Source: an uncultured Gemmataceae bacterium (GTDB lineage Bacteria; Planctomycetota; Planctomycetia; Gemmatales; Gemmataceae). Taken from it: 64,000 nt of DNA. How positions within the stretch are numbered: position 1 is the stretch's first letter; the number at the start of each line of letters is the position of its first letter. Both the position numbers and the translations under genes were made by a program. Below, in pieces: positions 7,010-15,442 of this stretch. The DNA lies in NCBI GenBank assembly GCA_937923405.1, contig CALDUY010000002.1, forward strand, positions 496,001 to 560,000, written 5' to 3'. The notes beneath the pieces are model-generated. The model ran no database searches, had not been told where the DNA came from, and saw only the letters and a list, made by a program, of their open reading frames with translations.

Positions 7010-8196
7010 TGAAGACTATCCGGATAGTAATATTGGCTCTTCTGAGCGGCTCGATCGGTCTGGCCGAGGAGTGGGGCGGCTTCCGCGGCACCACGGGCAG
7101 TGCCGTCTCCAACGAGACCTCGCTGCCGTTTAAGTGGAGCAAGGACGAAGGCCTCCGTTACAAGGTCGCTCTACCGGGACGCGGACTATCCAACCCGGTC
7201 ATCGCCGGCGGACGGATCTACTTGACGGCTTGTTCGGGATATCGTGAGACTCGATTACACGTTCTTTGTCTAGAAGAACAGACTGGCAAGCAACTCTGGG
7301 AGCGACAGTTCACCGCCACGGGTAGCACTGCCTGCCATCCCGTGTCCAACATGGCTGCTCCGACTCCCGTGACCGATGGCAAGGCTGTCTACGCGCTATT
7401 TGCCACTGGAGACTTGGCCGCTTTGGATCGCGACGGCAACCTGCTGTGGTATCGCTCTCTCGTTGGCGACTATCCAACCGTGTCTAACCAAGTGGGCATG
7501 GCTTCCTCGCCGAGGTTGGTCGGCAATATCGTATGTTTGACGATGGAAAATGTCGGCGATTCGTTCCTCGCGGGCCTCGACAAAAAAACAGGCAAAAACC
7601 GTTGGAAGATTCCGCGGCCTCGGGAGATTAACTGGACGACGCCAATCGTGCTGGATTCGGGATTGGTACTGTTCCAGAACGGCCAGGAGGCAACGGCGGT
7701 CGATCCGGAAACGGGCACGGTTCGCTGGAGGCTAAAGGGGAGTTGGTCGACGATTCCCTCGCCGACGGCCGGCGAGGGGGTGGTTTATCTGCCGGGGCAA
7801 CAGCTCAAAGCGGTCAAGCCGCGTCAAGGTAGTGACCAGCCCGACGAACTGTGGGAGGGAGGGGTAGTCACGGGCGGCTATGCCTCACCAGTCTATCATC
7901 GGGGACGTATCTACGGACTGACCAAGAACGCGGTCGTGTGCCTCTCGGCCAGCGATGGCAGTGAGCTTTGGCGCGAGCGAGTCAACGGACCTTTCGATGG
8001 TTCGCCTGTCATCGCCAACAACAAACTCTACGCAGTGAACGGCAAAGGGTTGACCTACGTCATCGAATTAGGCGAGAAGCCAACCATCATTGCACGCAAT
8101 GACATCGCCGACACCATCCAGGCAACGCCCGCAATTGCTAATGGTTGTATCTATTTAAGATCTGATAAGTATCTCTACTGTGTCGGTCCGAAATAG
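7009..8196 (+). CDS. PQQ-like beta-propeller protein (BamB/PQQ repeats), secreted
   Basis: A 395-residue protein with a signal peptide (MKTIRIVILALLSGSIGLAE) and then WGGFRGTTGSAVS, the usual W..FRG..G opening of planctomycete PQQ-propeller proteins. Several PQQ blades are visible from their ...TG...W... turns: EEQTGKQLWERQF, DRDGNLLWYRSL, DKKTGKNRWKIPR, DPETGTVRWRLKG and ASDGSELWRERV. Such propellers usually act as scaffolds or binding modules. No catalytic dehydrogenase partner or haem motif is present, so enzyme activity is doubtful. It overlaps the preceding secreted-protein gene by three bases, and the two probably work together. Confidence 0.85.
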   Translation: MKTIRIVILALLSGSIGLAEEWGGFRGTTGSAVSNETSLPFKWSKDEGLRYKVALPGRGLSNPVIAGGRIYLTACSGYRETRLHVLCLEEQTGKQLWERQFTATGSTACHPVSNMAAPTPVTDGKAVYALFATGDLAALDRDGNLLWYRSLVGDYPTVSNQVGMASSPRLVGNIVCLTMENVGDSFLAGLDKKTGKNRWKIPRPREINWTTPIVLDSGLVLFQNGQEATAVDPETGTVRWRLKGSWSTIPSPTAGEGVVYLPGQQLKAVKPRQGSDQPDELWEGGVVTGGYASPVYHRGRIYGLTKNAVVCLSASDGSELWRERVNGPFDGSPVIANNKLYAVNGKGLTYVIELGEKPTIIARNDIADTIQATPAIANGCIYLRSDKYLYCVGPK

Positions 8197-8270
8197 ACTA
8201 TCAGCAGCGAGGATTGGCCATTAATGTGCGTCGCAAGATGACGAAGCGGCAGCGGGATAAGAAGCTCTTG

Positions 8271-8380
8271 CGCAGGCTAAAGCCTGTGGCTACCTACGCA
8301 GGCTTTAGCCTGCGTGTGTGAAGCGCGGTCTAAAGCCCGCGGCTACCACAGGCAAGGTAGTCGCAGGCTTTAGCGTGCGC
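8271..8380. repeat. Cluster of palindromic REP-like repeats (GCAGGCTTTAGCC family)
   Basis: Four copies in alternating orientation: 8271-8294, 8295-8314, 8323-8347 and 8356-8380. Each is built on GGCTTTAGCC or its complement GGCTAAAGCC, usually flanked by GCTACC/GGTAG. Neighbouring inverted copies can form hairpins. A related half-copy lies at 17571-17596. The array follows the PQQ-propeller gene and may act as a transcript-end structure or be a spreading palindromic element. Confidence 0.85.
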
Positions 8381-8427
8381 TTCGCGACACCGGTTCGCAG
8401 AACGCTCTAGCCGAAAGCGGCCATTGC

Positions 8428-9303
8428 TCAGTTTACTCGTTGAGTCAGAGAGGCGTACATCTCGGGGCGACGATTGGCCAGGAAGCGCCAGGCACGTTGC
8501 AGGGCAGGGACGCGAGACAGGTCGCACTCGGTGAGGACGAGTTGCTCCTCGGAGCCGGCCCGATTCAGGACGTGGCCAGCAGGGCCGGCGACGAAGGAAC
8601 CGCCCCAGAAGGTGATGGCCCCCTCACGTCCCACGCGATTGACCGCGGCGACGTAGACGTTGTTCGCCGCCGCATGCCCGACCTGAGCGGCTCGCCACAT
8701 CTGCTCCCAGTCGCCAGTGATGTTCTCTTCGACCGATTCGTCGATCACGCCAATGGCAGTGGGATAAATCAGGAGTTCAGCGCCCTGTAAAGTCGCGATT
8801 CGAGCTGCTTCGGGATACCACTGGTCGTAGCAGATCAATGGAGCGAGGCGACCGACCGAGGTCGAAAAGACGCGAATGCCGGTATCTCCGGGAGTGAAGT
8901 AGTGCTGTTCGTGATACAGCAGGTCCTCGGGAATGTGCGTCTTGCGATAGTTGCCCAGCAGAGTGCCGTCGGCCTCGAAGACGCTGGCGGTGTTGTAGAA
9001 CTTGCCATCGCTGGCCTTCTCGAAGATCGAGCCGCCAACCAAGACGATGCGATGTCGACGGGCGGCCTGAGCGAGTGCTTCCGTCGTCGGACCTGGGATC
9101 ACTTCGGCGCGGTCGAAGGCGGTAAAGTCGTCTTTGCGTTGGCAAAAGTACGGACCGAGGAACAACTCTGGTAGGGCCACTAGTTGGGCTCCCGCGTGGG
9201 CGGCTTCGGCGACGTGTTTGAGGGCACGTTGGAGGTTGTCCGCTGGCGTACCATCGCAGGGCATTTGGACCAACGCTAACTTGATCGCTCGACTCGACAT
9301 CAT
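8428..9303 (-). CDS. aguB: Carbon-nitrogen hydrolase, N-carbamoylputrescine amidase (AguB)-like
   Basis: Nitrilase-superfamily enzyme with the full Glu-Lys-Cys triad: Glu46 in ALPELFLGPYFCQ, Lys121 in YRKTHIP and Cys158 in PLICYDQWYPEA. The GPYFCQ, HEQHYFTPGD and CYDQWYPEAAR segments are characteristic of N-carbamoylputrescine amidases, which convert N-carbamoylputrescine to putrescine, CO2 and ammonia in the agmatine route. Two tandem ATGs (9303 and 9300) follow a GAGGAA site; the frame is open to 9372, but that part overlaps the divergent gene's upstream region. Length (~291 aa) is normal. No agmatine deiminase (aguA), its usual partner, is seen here. A related omega-amidase role cannot be excluded. 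Confidence 0.85.
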   Translation of the reverse strand: MMSSRAIKLALVQMPCDGTPADNLQRALKHVAEAAHAGAQLVALPELFLGPYFCQRKDDFTAFDRAEVIPGPTTEALAQAARRHRIVLVGGSIFEKASDGKFYNTASVFEADGTLLGNYRKTHIPEDLLYHEQHYFTPGDTGIRVFSTSVGRLAPLICYDQWYPEAARIATLQGAELLIYPTAIGVIDESVEENITGDWEQMWRAAQVGHAAANNVYVAAVNRVGREGAITFWGGSFVAGPAGHVLNRAGSEEQLVLTECDLSRVPALQRAWRFLANRRPEMYASLTQRVN

Positions 9304-9370
9304 GGAAATTCCTCGGGGCAACTTTCGCTCTAGTCGTAAGTATACCCAGGAGAACCACGGAGGGCGATTC

Positions 9371-10141
9371 ATGCTCGAAGTTTGGCTCGAACGACTGTTC
9401 TCCAGCTGTCCGCTGTATCTACGCGAGATGGGCTATCTCGGCGAGATGCTGGGAATTCGTCGACGCCAACGGCGTTATCGCAAGGCTTGGGCGGAGCATT
9501 GCCGACGATCGCGACAGTTGATTCTGGCAGCGGCCCAACGCTGTTGGCAACGCCGACTGGCCGTCATCATCGGCTCGGGCTGGCTGCACGATGTGCCCTG
9601 GAAGGAATTGGCCAGGCAGTTTCAAGAGGTACACTTTGTCGATCTGTTTCATCCGGCATCGGTACGTTGGCATCTGTGGCGTCACCCGAAGATTCGACTC
9701 GTCGCTGCCGACGTGACCGGCGTGTTGGAACAAGTCTGGCGCTGCGGATTCGAGCGTCGCCCGCTGCCCACCTCCACCCCGAGCCTATATCTCGATCGTG
9801 CCGATCTCGATTTGACGGTGTCGTTGAACCTCCTGTCGCAATTGCCTTGCATGCCGGAACGCTATCTGCTCGCCTGTCGCTCACCTCACAGCATGGAGAC
9901 GCTGGCCTGGGGACGAGAACTGATCTGGGCACACTTGCGCTATCTGGAAGCGCTGCCCGGCGTAGTGACGCTTATCACTGACGTCGAGGTGTCCAGTGTT
10001 CGCGGCGTGAAAAACACGCTGTTCGGCCTGCCGTTGCCCTACGAGGGCGAAACGTGGACTTGGCCGTTGGTGCCCGGTAAGGAGTTGCTCCAAGTCGTCG
10101 GCATCGTGGATCTCAAACAGGCTCTCTCCCGTGATGCTTGA
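9371..10141 (+). CDS. Uncharacterised Rossmann-fold (SAM-methyltransferase-like) protein
   Basis: A 256-residue protein starting at the ATG at 9371 behind GGAGGG. After a basic helical N-terminus (MLEVWLERLFSSCPLYLREM..) it shows LAVIIGSGWLHDVPWKELAR, then VHFVDLFHPASVRWHLWRHP and IRLVAADVTG. This succession resembles motif I, the acidic end of beta-2 and motif II of class I SAM methyltransferases. The usual GxGxG is reduced to GSGW, so cofactor binding is unproven. The last 29 bp overlap the converging methyltransferase gene and 67 bp separate it from the divergent aguB gene. The family is one I recognise only as conserved hypothetical; no function can be assigned. Confidence 0.65.
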   Translation: MLEVWLERLFSSCPLYLREMGYLGEMLGIRRRQRRYRKAWAEHCRRSRQLILAAAQRCWQRRLAVIIGSGWLHDVPWKELARQFQEVHFVDLFHPASVRWHLWRHPKIRLVAADVTGVLEQVWRCGFERRPLPTSTPSLYLDRADLDLTVSLNLLSQLPCMPERYLLACRSPHSMETLAWGRELIWAHLRYLEALPGVVTLITDVEVSSVRGVKNTLFGLPLPYEGETWTWPLVPGKELLQVVGIVDLKQALSRDA

Positions 10142-10826
10142 TTTGGTACAAGGTACCTTTCTCGCGTCGTCCGCCAGGTTCGCCAGCGCGAAGCAACTGA
10201 GTGGTGTAGCTCAGTCCGGCGCGATCGAGCTGTTGTCGTAACAAATGTGCGGGCACACGCTCCAGATCGGTGAGCAAACAGATGCCGTCCTTGGTCAACA
10301 GATGTCGAATCAGTCCGACCAAGGGTTCGATGCTACTGTATTCATATAAGAGATCGGCAGCGAGTAACAACGGATAGTGGATACCCGAAGGGGGAAAACG
10401 CCAGTCGAGCTGTAGTGTGTCGAAGTCGCGGAAGCCATTGCGGCGAGCATTCTTAGCGGCGAAATGCAAAGCGGTGGCATCGTAATCACTGAAAGTCACG
10501 CGCATGCCGACCGCCAACCCGGCCAGACCAGGCAGGCCCAGGCCGCAGCCGATCTCCAGAGCGTGTAATCCAGCGGGCCAGGAGTGTCGCAGAATCCACT
10601 TGGCCAGCATCCGCGACGCAGGCCACAGGTCGGCCCAGTAAGGAACGTAGCCGTCCAGTTCGGGGCGACCCCGCACCGAGGGATGGCGCATCGCCTTGTC
10701 CGAGTCGCTGGGCTTTTCCAGCACGAAAACGCGATCTTCCAGCAGAACCTTTTCGAGGATACTCGGCCCCAATGCTTCCAGCGGCGTCGTAGGCATGGGA
10801 GGGCGAGAAGCAGAAACATCACTCAT
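10113..10826 (-). CDS. Class I SAM-dependent methyltransferase (METTL21/Nnt1-like)
   Basis: A 237-residue methyltransferase with motif I ALEIGCGLGLPGLAG, an acidic post-I motif VTFSDYDATAL and PLLLAADLLYEYSSIEPL as motif III/IV. The sequence VPYWADLWPASRMLAKWIL before motif I is the P.WA.LWPA block typical of the METTL21/Nnt1-like protein methyltransferases. The target is unknown; lysine side chains are the precedent in this family. The start ATG (10826) shares an ATGA overlap with the stop of the metallophosphoesterase gene, so the two are translationally coupled. The 3' end overlaps the convergent Rossmann-fold gene by 29 bp. Confidence 0.8.
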   Translation of the reverse strand: MSDVSASRPPMPTTPLEALGPSILEKVLLEDRVFVLEKPSDSDKAMRHPSVRGRPELDGYVPYWADLWPASRMLAKWILRHSWPAGLHALEIGCGLGLPGLAGLAVGMRVTFSDYDATALHFAAKNARRNGFRDFDTLQLDWRFPPSGIHYPLLLAADLLYEYSSIEPLVGLIRHLLTKDGICLLTDLERVPAHLLRQQLDRAGLSYTTQLLRAGEPGGRREKGTLYQIKHHGREPV

Positions 10827-11674
10827 GGCGAATCAAGCAGATGCACGCAGCCGGGCAACTCTTCAGGCAACAGGGGGCGATTCGCCGGAAGGAGGGCATA
10901 GGCTGCCGGACAACCCAAACAATCGAGAATCAACTGCCGAGGCGACGGCAGATCATAACCCTGCTCGCAGGGAATGTGCCCACTGACGAGCAGGTCGGCA
11001 TCGACCAAGCTCAAGAAACGCTCCAGCGTTGCCACACTAGTATCTCTTCCCCAGACGAGCGCGTATAACGAGCCACCCGGAGCAAGGTCGGCCTCTAGGC
11101 TGGGATCGTGCAGCAGGGCAGAGGGATCAAATTGATCGAGCAACCGCGGTGGGGGCAGGCTGTGGCTGAGGTAGATCCGATTCTTGGTCCGCAGGGCAAA
11201 GGGAATTACGGCGAACAGTTCCAGATATAGAGCATACACTTCGTCGGCTCGCTCGCCATAAGCGAGGCGAATCCCGTGGAGAAATTGTTCGTTCAGATCG
11301 TCCTCATGCTTCATCACTCGCTGTCCGGTGGCCTGGGCCAGTTCGTGATTGCCGATCAGATAGTGAACGCGGTCAGGATACTGACATTTCAGAGCGCAAA
11401 TAACATCGACGAGTTGATGCGACTTGTCGCCGCCCGTGGGGTAGCGAAACGGCCCGTGAATCAACTCTTGCACGAGGAAATGGCGGTGTGGGTGCCGGGC
11501 TAGATCGGCACGCTGGAGCAAGCGGCGGAAGTTCTCGACGTGCCCGTGTAAATCGCCGCTAACGAAGACCTCGTCGGCCTCCACAGCGATGAACCGTCCC
11601 TGTCGCCCCGGCGTGTCGCGGAAGGCACGCACGGCTCGGCGTAAGGTTTGTAGCCGCAGTTCCAGACCGGCCAT
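10823..11674 (-). CDS. Calcineurin-like metallophosphoesterase
   Basis: A 283-residue phosphoesterase with the metal-binding signatures GDLHGHVENF (GD.H motif), LIGNHELAQATG (GNHE), and histidines in YLSHSLPPP and SGHIPCEQG (GH.P) for the remaining metal ligands. The family hydrolyses phosphomono- or diesters with two divalent metal ions; the substrate is not predictable. The ATG at 11674 is preferred (AAGGA upstream, just after the DUF1080 stop at 11679), although the frame is open to 11773. It sits between a DUF1080 gene 4 bp upstream and a methyltransferase overlapped by ATGA, so all three probably share a transcript. Confidence 0.85.
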   Translation of the reverse strand: MAGLELRLQTLRRAVRAFRDTPGRQGRFIAVEADEVFVSGDLHGHVENFRRLLQRADLARHPHRHFLVQELIHGPFRYPTGGDKSHQLVDVICALKCQYPDRVHYLIGNHELAQATGQRVMKHEDDLNEQFLHGIRLAYGERADEVYALYLELFAVIPFALRTKNRIYLSHSLPPPRLLDQFDPSALLHDPSLEADLAPGGSLYALVWGRDTSVATLERFLSLVDADLLVSGHIPCEQGYDLPSPRQLILDCLGCPAAYALLPANRPLLPEELPGCVHLLDSP

Positions 11675-11678
11675 GGCC

Positions 11679-12452
11679 TTACTGTCCTTCCGGCCCTTTC
11701 TTGCCACCCGGCTTACCTTCGAGTTCCTTGAACTCGCGAATCCAGATGTTGCGGAAGCGGACTGGGTCGCCATGATACATCAACACCAACGGTTCTTTGT
11801 CGGCATGCTTGCTGTAAGTGTTGGGTCGATCATAGTGGGTACTGCCGAGAATCTCGGTATGGTTCTGAACTACCACGCCGTTATGCAGCACAGTGACGTA
11901 GGCGGGCTTTTCGACCGAGCCGTCAGCCTTGAAGCGCGGTGCGGTAAAGATGATGTCGTAGGTTTGCCATTCGCCTGGCTTACGCGAGGCATTGACCATC
12001 GGCGGGCGTTGATTGTAGACCGACGCAGCCTGTCCCTCAGGGTAGGTCTTATTGTTGTAGGAGTCGAGCACCTGTATCTCGTAGCGACCGCCCATGAGAC
12101 CGACGCCATTGTTTCCGCGTCCTTGGCCGCTGCCGCGAACTTCTTTGGGGGAGGCAAACTCGAGGTGAAGTTGACAGTCACCGAACTTCTGCTTGGTTAC
12201 AAGGTTGTCCTTGACGGTGAAGGCTCCGTCGGCGTCTACTTTGGTGCGACGAACCCCGTTCCAGGCATCGAGGTTTTTGCCGTCGAAGAGTACGATAGCG
12301 TCGGAGGGCGGACCGTTGCTCTCACCGGGAGTGACGACGGGCGGTTCGGGCCAAATGATGCCACTGAGATAGCGTTGGCTCAAGGCCGACCCGGTCAACC
12401 CCAACAGTGCTAGTGCTGTCAGTACTTTCAACCCAAGCAGCATTCGCGTCAT
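11679..12452 (-). CDS. DUF1080 (3-keto-disaccharide hydrolase-type) secreted protein
   Basis: A 257-residue protein with a signal peptide (MTRMLLGLKVLTALALLGLT, then GSALSQ) followed by AIVLFDGKNLDAWNG, the hallmark start of DUF1080. Further family signatures are GNNGVGLMGGRYEIQVLDSY and KPGEWQTYDIIFTAPRF, ending with VRFRNIWIREFK. The fold is a concanavalin-like beta-sandwich; some members hydrolyse 3-keto-glycosides, hence the current domain name. It is exported, presumably to the periplasm, and lies upstream of the phosphoesterase and methyltransferase genes. A glycan or keto-sugar substrate is inferred from the family only. Confidence 0.88.
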   Translation of the reverse strand: MTRMLLGLKVLTALALLGLTGSALSQRYLSGIIWPEPPVVTPGESNGPPSDAIVLFDGKNLDAWNGVRRTKVDADGAFTVKDNLVTKQKFGDCQLHLEFASPKEVRGSGQGRGNNGVGLMGGRYEIQVLDSYNNKTYPEGQAASVYNQRPPMVNASRKPGEWQTYDIIFTAPRFKADGSVEKPAYVTVLHNGVVVQNHTEILGSTHYDRPNTYSKHADKEPLVLMYHGDPVRFRNIWIREFKELEGKPGGKKGPEGQ

Positions 12453-12769
12453 GATTCCGCTCCGTAAATAAGTGGCAAAAATGGCACGGATAGCTTACTA
12501 GAGCAACAGGCCAAGGGCAGTAGAAGAATCTTGAAGAAAATCGAGATCAGGGGACAGATTTTTCTGGCGCGAGGCGGCGATAACGCTGTCGAGCGTCTGT
12601 CGTGAGTGATCGTCGCAATGCGTCGCTACTCGTGATCCCTTCCCAGACTTTGCTTGCTGATGGCTACATCCAATCCCTAGTCCGAGTCGATGAAGGGAAT
12701 GTCGCGCTACCAGAGGGGTAACGCGGCCACAGGCGGCGCGGTCGCGCCGATCATCAGGAGGATGCACCC
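12453..12769. other. Intergenic region, divergent promoter space
   Basis: This 317-bp gap separates the divergent DUF1080 and BON-domain genes and should hold both promoters. A GGGGACAGATTTTT stretch near 12550 resembles short sequences sometimes found at REP-like element remnants, but no complete repeat is visible. A CAGGAGG ribosome-binding site at 12755-12761 serves the downstream GTG start. The minus-strand open frame across this gap shows no recognisable protein. Confidence 0.4.
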
Positions 12770-13492
12770 GTGACCTTACGTCGTCTCGCATGGACGGCGG
12801 TAGTGGGGCTAGCTGTCTTCGGCAACAGCGGATATGCCGAACCACCCGCTCCTATCAATCTGCCTGCCGGAAACATTAACCAAACCTTGGCCGACTCCAT
12901 CGCGAACAACCTACGGCAGAGCGCGATCTTGCGGAACTTTACGGTGGACGTCTCGGTTCAGGGAGGCGATGTCGAGCTTCGCGGCATGATCGCCAATCAG
13001 GCCCAGCGTGAGGAAGTGCTGCGGCTGGTACAAGGGGTACCTGGCGTGGTTCGCGTGATCGATCAGATGACGCTGGCCAGCCAGGCCAAGGGAATCGTTC
13101 GTGTGCAAGGCCCTTCCCTGCCCTCGACGATGCCGCCCGCAGCCACCAACGGCAGCGAAGCGAAGGACGGAGCGGGTGCCTTAGGAAGCGGCAACGGCAT
13201 GTTGCCCGAACCGATGGCTCTGGGACCGTCGCCTTTGGGGGCAATCGGACAACAGAATCCGCCGCGCATGCCGCCCTACGCTTGGCCAACCTACGCCCCG
13301 TACAACAACTTCTCGCGGGTGGCTTATCCCGAGGCGTACCCCTGGCAATCGTGGCCGTTCATCGGACCGGTCTACCCCTTCCCGAAAGTGCCGCTCGGCT
13401 GGCGGTCGGTGAAGTTGGAGTGGGACGACGGCTACTGGTGGTACGGCCAGGTCGGCAACAAGTACAACTGGTGGAAACTGCGTTACTGGTGA
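12770..13492 (+). CDS. BON-domain secreted protein
   Basis: A 240-residue protein beginning at GTG 12770 with CAGGAGG 8 nt upstream. A signal peptide (MTLRRLAWTAVVGLAVFGNS, cleavage near GYAEPP) is followed by one BON domain (about 45-105): LADSIANNLRQSAILRNF, VDVSVQGGDVELRGMI, and VPGVVRVIDQM. BON domains bind phospholipid or other envelope ligands. The rest is Pro/Tyr/Trp-rich (YAWPTYAPYNNF, YPWQSWPFIGPVYPF), ending WWYGQVGNKYNWWKLRYW, a pattern seen in planctomycete envelope proteins. An envelope or lipid-associated role is likely. Confidence 0.85.
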   Translation: MTLRRLAWTAVVGLAVFGNSGYAEPPAPINLPAGNINQTLADSIANNLRQSAILRNFTVDVSVQGGDVELRGMIANQAQREEVLRLVQGVPGVVRVIDQMTLASQAKGIVRVQGPSLPSTMPPAATNGSEAKDGAGALGSGNGMLPEPMALGPSPLGAIGQQNPPRMPPYAWPTYAPYNNFSRVAYPEAYPWQSWPFIGPVYPFPKVPLGWRSVKLEWDDGYWWYGQVGNKYNWWKLRYW

Positions 13493-13597
13493 GATTCGCT
13501 TGCGTCTGACTTCACGGCCGCGGGGCAGGAGACGGTCTCCTTCCAGCCTCGCGGCTTGATCGTTTGATTTTTACCACATACGGGATCGATAATTTCG

Positions 13598-14372
13598 TCA
13601 TTTCTGCATCCGCTTCAGCACCTGAACCGCTTCCTGAGTGAGCGGAGCCTCCTTCGAGCCGCGTGCCAGCTGTTCGACCACCTGACGAGCGGTTGGTGTG
13701 CCAGCGTACTCCAGAACAGCCAACGCTCGGCTGTCGCGGCGACGTTCGTCGGAGCGCATGTTTCGTTGGATCAACCCCTCCACTCGGCGACGGACTTCAG
13801 TACTGGGCTTTTGCTCCAGGGCTTGCTCTAGCCCAGCGATGGCTCAACTGCCGAGGAACTCCAGTTGCCGCATAGCTGCTTCGCGGGTGACGAACTTGTC
13901 CGAATCAAGATCGATGACGAGTTTGGAAACGTCGGCATTCTTGACTGGTTTGAGCTGCTCGCGCACCACAGAAACGCCATCGGGAGAGAAGGCCAAGCCG
14001 TAGATGCCGCGATGCCCACTCTGCCAGCTGCGTTCGAGCTTGCCAGTGCGGGTACTCCAGAACTGGATCGTGGGATCTGCATATTCGCCAACCAGGGCCA
14101 GAAACTCGCCAGCCGGCAATGGATTCGCGCCAGTCGTGTCATGCATCTTGCCGAGACAGGGCGAGAAACGTCGCCTGGTAGGCATCCTCGGCGTCGTCAC
14201 GATGGCCCAGCACCCGCTCGCAAACACCCAATACCATTGGACCATGTCGACGTACTAGAATGACGAAAGCAGACTCGTCGCCCGAGTTGAAGCGTTCCAG
14301 CAGTTGGTGATCACTGCTGGTCTCCTCGCCGCGCAGATGTTCCAGAAACGAGGTTAGGGTCGAAGTACGCAT
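13598..14372 (-). pseudogene. Decayed ECF sigma factor-WD40 fusion gene
   Basis: Read on the minus strand, 14372-14139 encodes the start of an ECF sigma factor of the planctomycete type (LLERFNSGDESAFVILVRR, then HGPMVLGVCERVL and DDAEDAYQATFLAL), stopping where region 2 should continue. The next frame has a single WD40 remnant (PTIQFWSTRTGKLERSW, GHRGIYGLAFSPDG) and a helical tail, VIDLDSDKFVTREAAMRQLE, interrupted by an in-frame TGA near 13846. After the stop, AIAGLEQALEQKPSTEVRRR and RALAVLEYAGTPTARQVVEQ match the usual C-terminal end of these long proteins. Most of the sigma domain and nearly all WD40 repeats have been deleted, with at least one frame change and one nonsense codon. It is almost certainly non-functional. 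Confidence 0.8.
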
Positions 14373-14464
14373 CGGTGGAATTCTCAGTAGCCTGTGGGTT
14401 CGCTACTATCTTTCCAGGTGAGGGAGCGGATCCGCCAACAATTTTCTCGTCCGGGAGGCTGACG

Positions 14465-15286
14465 ATGTCGAACGCGCGTGTGGCGATCATCACCGGAGCC
14501 AGTCGGGGGATTGGTCGGGCGTTGGCTCTGGGGTTGGCCCGGGACGGCTATGCCATCGTGGTCGCCGCCAAAAGCACCATCTCTAGTGACAAACTGCCGG
14601 GATCGATTTTCACGGTGGCCGAAGAGATCGAGGCACTCGGCGGTCAGTCGCTGCCGGTCCAACTGGATGTGCGCGACGAAAGCCAGATTGAAGCGATGAC
14701 CGCCAAAACGCTGGAACGATTCGGACGAATCGACGTCCTCATCAACAATGCCGGAGCGCTGTTCTGGCAGCCGTTGTTGCAGACCCCCGCCAAGCGATTC
14801 GATCTGGTAATGGCGGTCAATGCTCGGGCCGCGTTTCTCTGCTGTCAGAAAGTTATTCCCGCCATGAGCGAGCGAAAATGGGGACATATTCTCAATTTCT
14901 CTCCACCGATGGACCTGAGCATTATACCTGGCCGTATCGCCTATGCGATCAGCAAACTAGGCATGACCATGCTGACGCTGGGACTTGCCGAAGAGATCCG
15001 TGCCCAGAATATCGCGGTCAACTCGCTTTGGCCGGTGACCATCATCGAAAGTCAGGCCAGCATCAATCACGCCCTGGGGACGCCAGCGATGTGGCGTAAG
15101 CCGGACATTCTCGTCGATTGCGTGCGGCGAATCGTGGCAAAGGAACCGAACAGCTTCACTGGTCAGGTGTTGTTGGACGAACCGTTTCTGCGTAGCGAAG
15201 GCGTGCAGGATTTCTCCGACTATGCCTGCGTTCCGGGAAGCGAACCGCCGCCGCTGAGCTGGTCGATCTCACCGCCGAGAGCTTGA
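14465..15286 (+). CDS. Short-chain dehydrogenase/reductase, HSDL2-like
   Basis: A 273-residue SDR from ATG 14465 (GGGAGG 7 nt upstream). The nucleotide-binding motif TGASRGIG is at 10-17, NNAG at 94-97, and catalytic Ser146, Tyr160 and Lys164 lie in ILNFSPP and YAISK. SPPMDLSIIPGRIAYAISKL and the C-terminal block SFTGQVLLDEPFLRSEGVQD closely follow the pattern of hydroxysteroid dehydrogenase-like protein 2 (HSDL2) and its bacterial relatives, which usually precede an SCP2 domain; none is present here. AAKS after beta-2 suggests NADP preference. The substrate is unknown, possibly a fatty acyl or sterol-like compound. Confidence 0.85.
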   Translation: MSNARVAIITGASRGIGRALALGLARDGYAIVVAAKSTISSDKLPGSIFTVAEEIEALGGQSLPVQLDVRDESQIEAMTAKTLERFGRIDVLINNAGALFWQPLLQTPAKRFDLVMAVNARAAFLCCQKVIPAMSERKWGHILNFSPPMDLSIIPGRIAYAISKLGMTMLTLGLAEEIRAQNIAVNSLWPVTIIESQASINHALGTPAMWRKPDILVDCVRRIVAKEPNSFTGQVLLDEPFLRSEGVQDFSDYACVPGSEPPPLSWSISPPRA

Positions 15287-15442
15287 ACCAAGCGCATCAG
15301 CCTAGCGACGTACTCCAGGTAGTTTGGGCGAGTTGGGCTTCCTCGCGCCTTTGGAGATCCTTAGCGCGGGATCACTGGACAGAACGTCTCCCTCGGGGTA
15401 TAGGCTGCGCAGTTCGCCCGTGTCGCGTTCGGAGTACGTCCT

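Noticed and set aside
8777-9358. 193-codon minus-strand frame over the AguB-like gene
   Set aside because: Out-of-frame shadow of the amidase with Arg/Ser-rich nonsense sequence and no signals.
9382-9981. 199-codon plus-strand frame within the Rossmann-fold gene
   Set aside because: Shadow frame with no similarity; the other frame has a ribosome-binding site and a coherent fold.
12498-12845. 115-codon minus-strand frame before the BON gene
   Set aside because: No similarity, and it overlaps the BON gene's ribosome-binding site and signal peptide.
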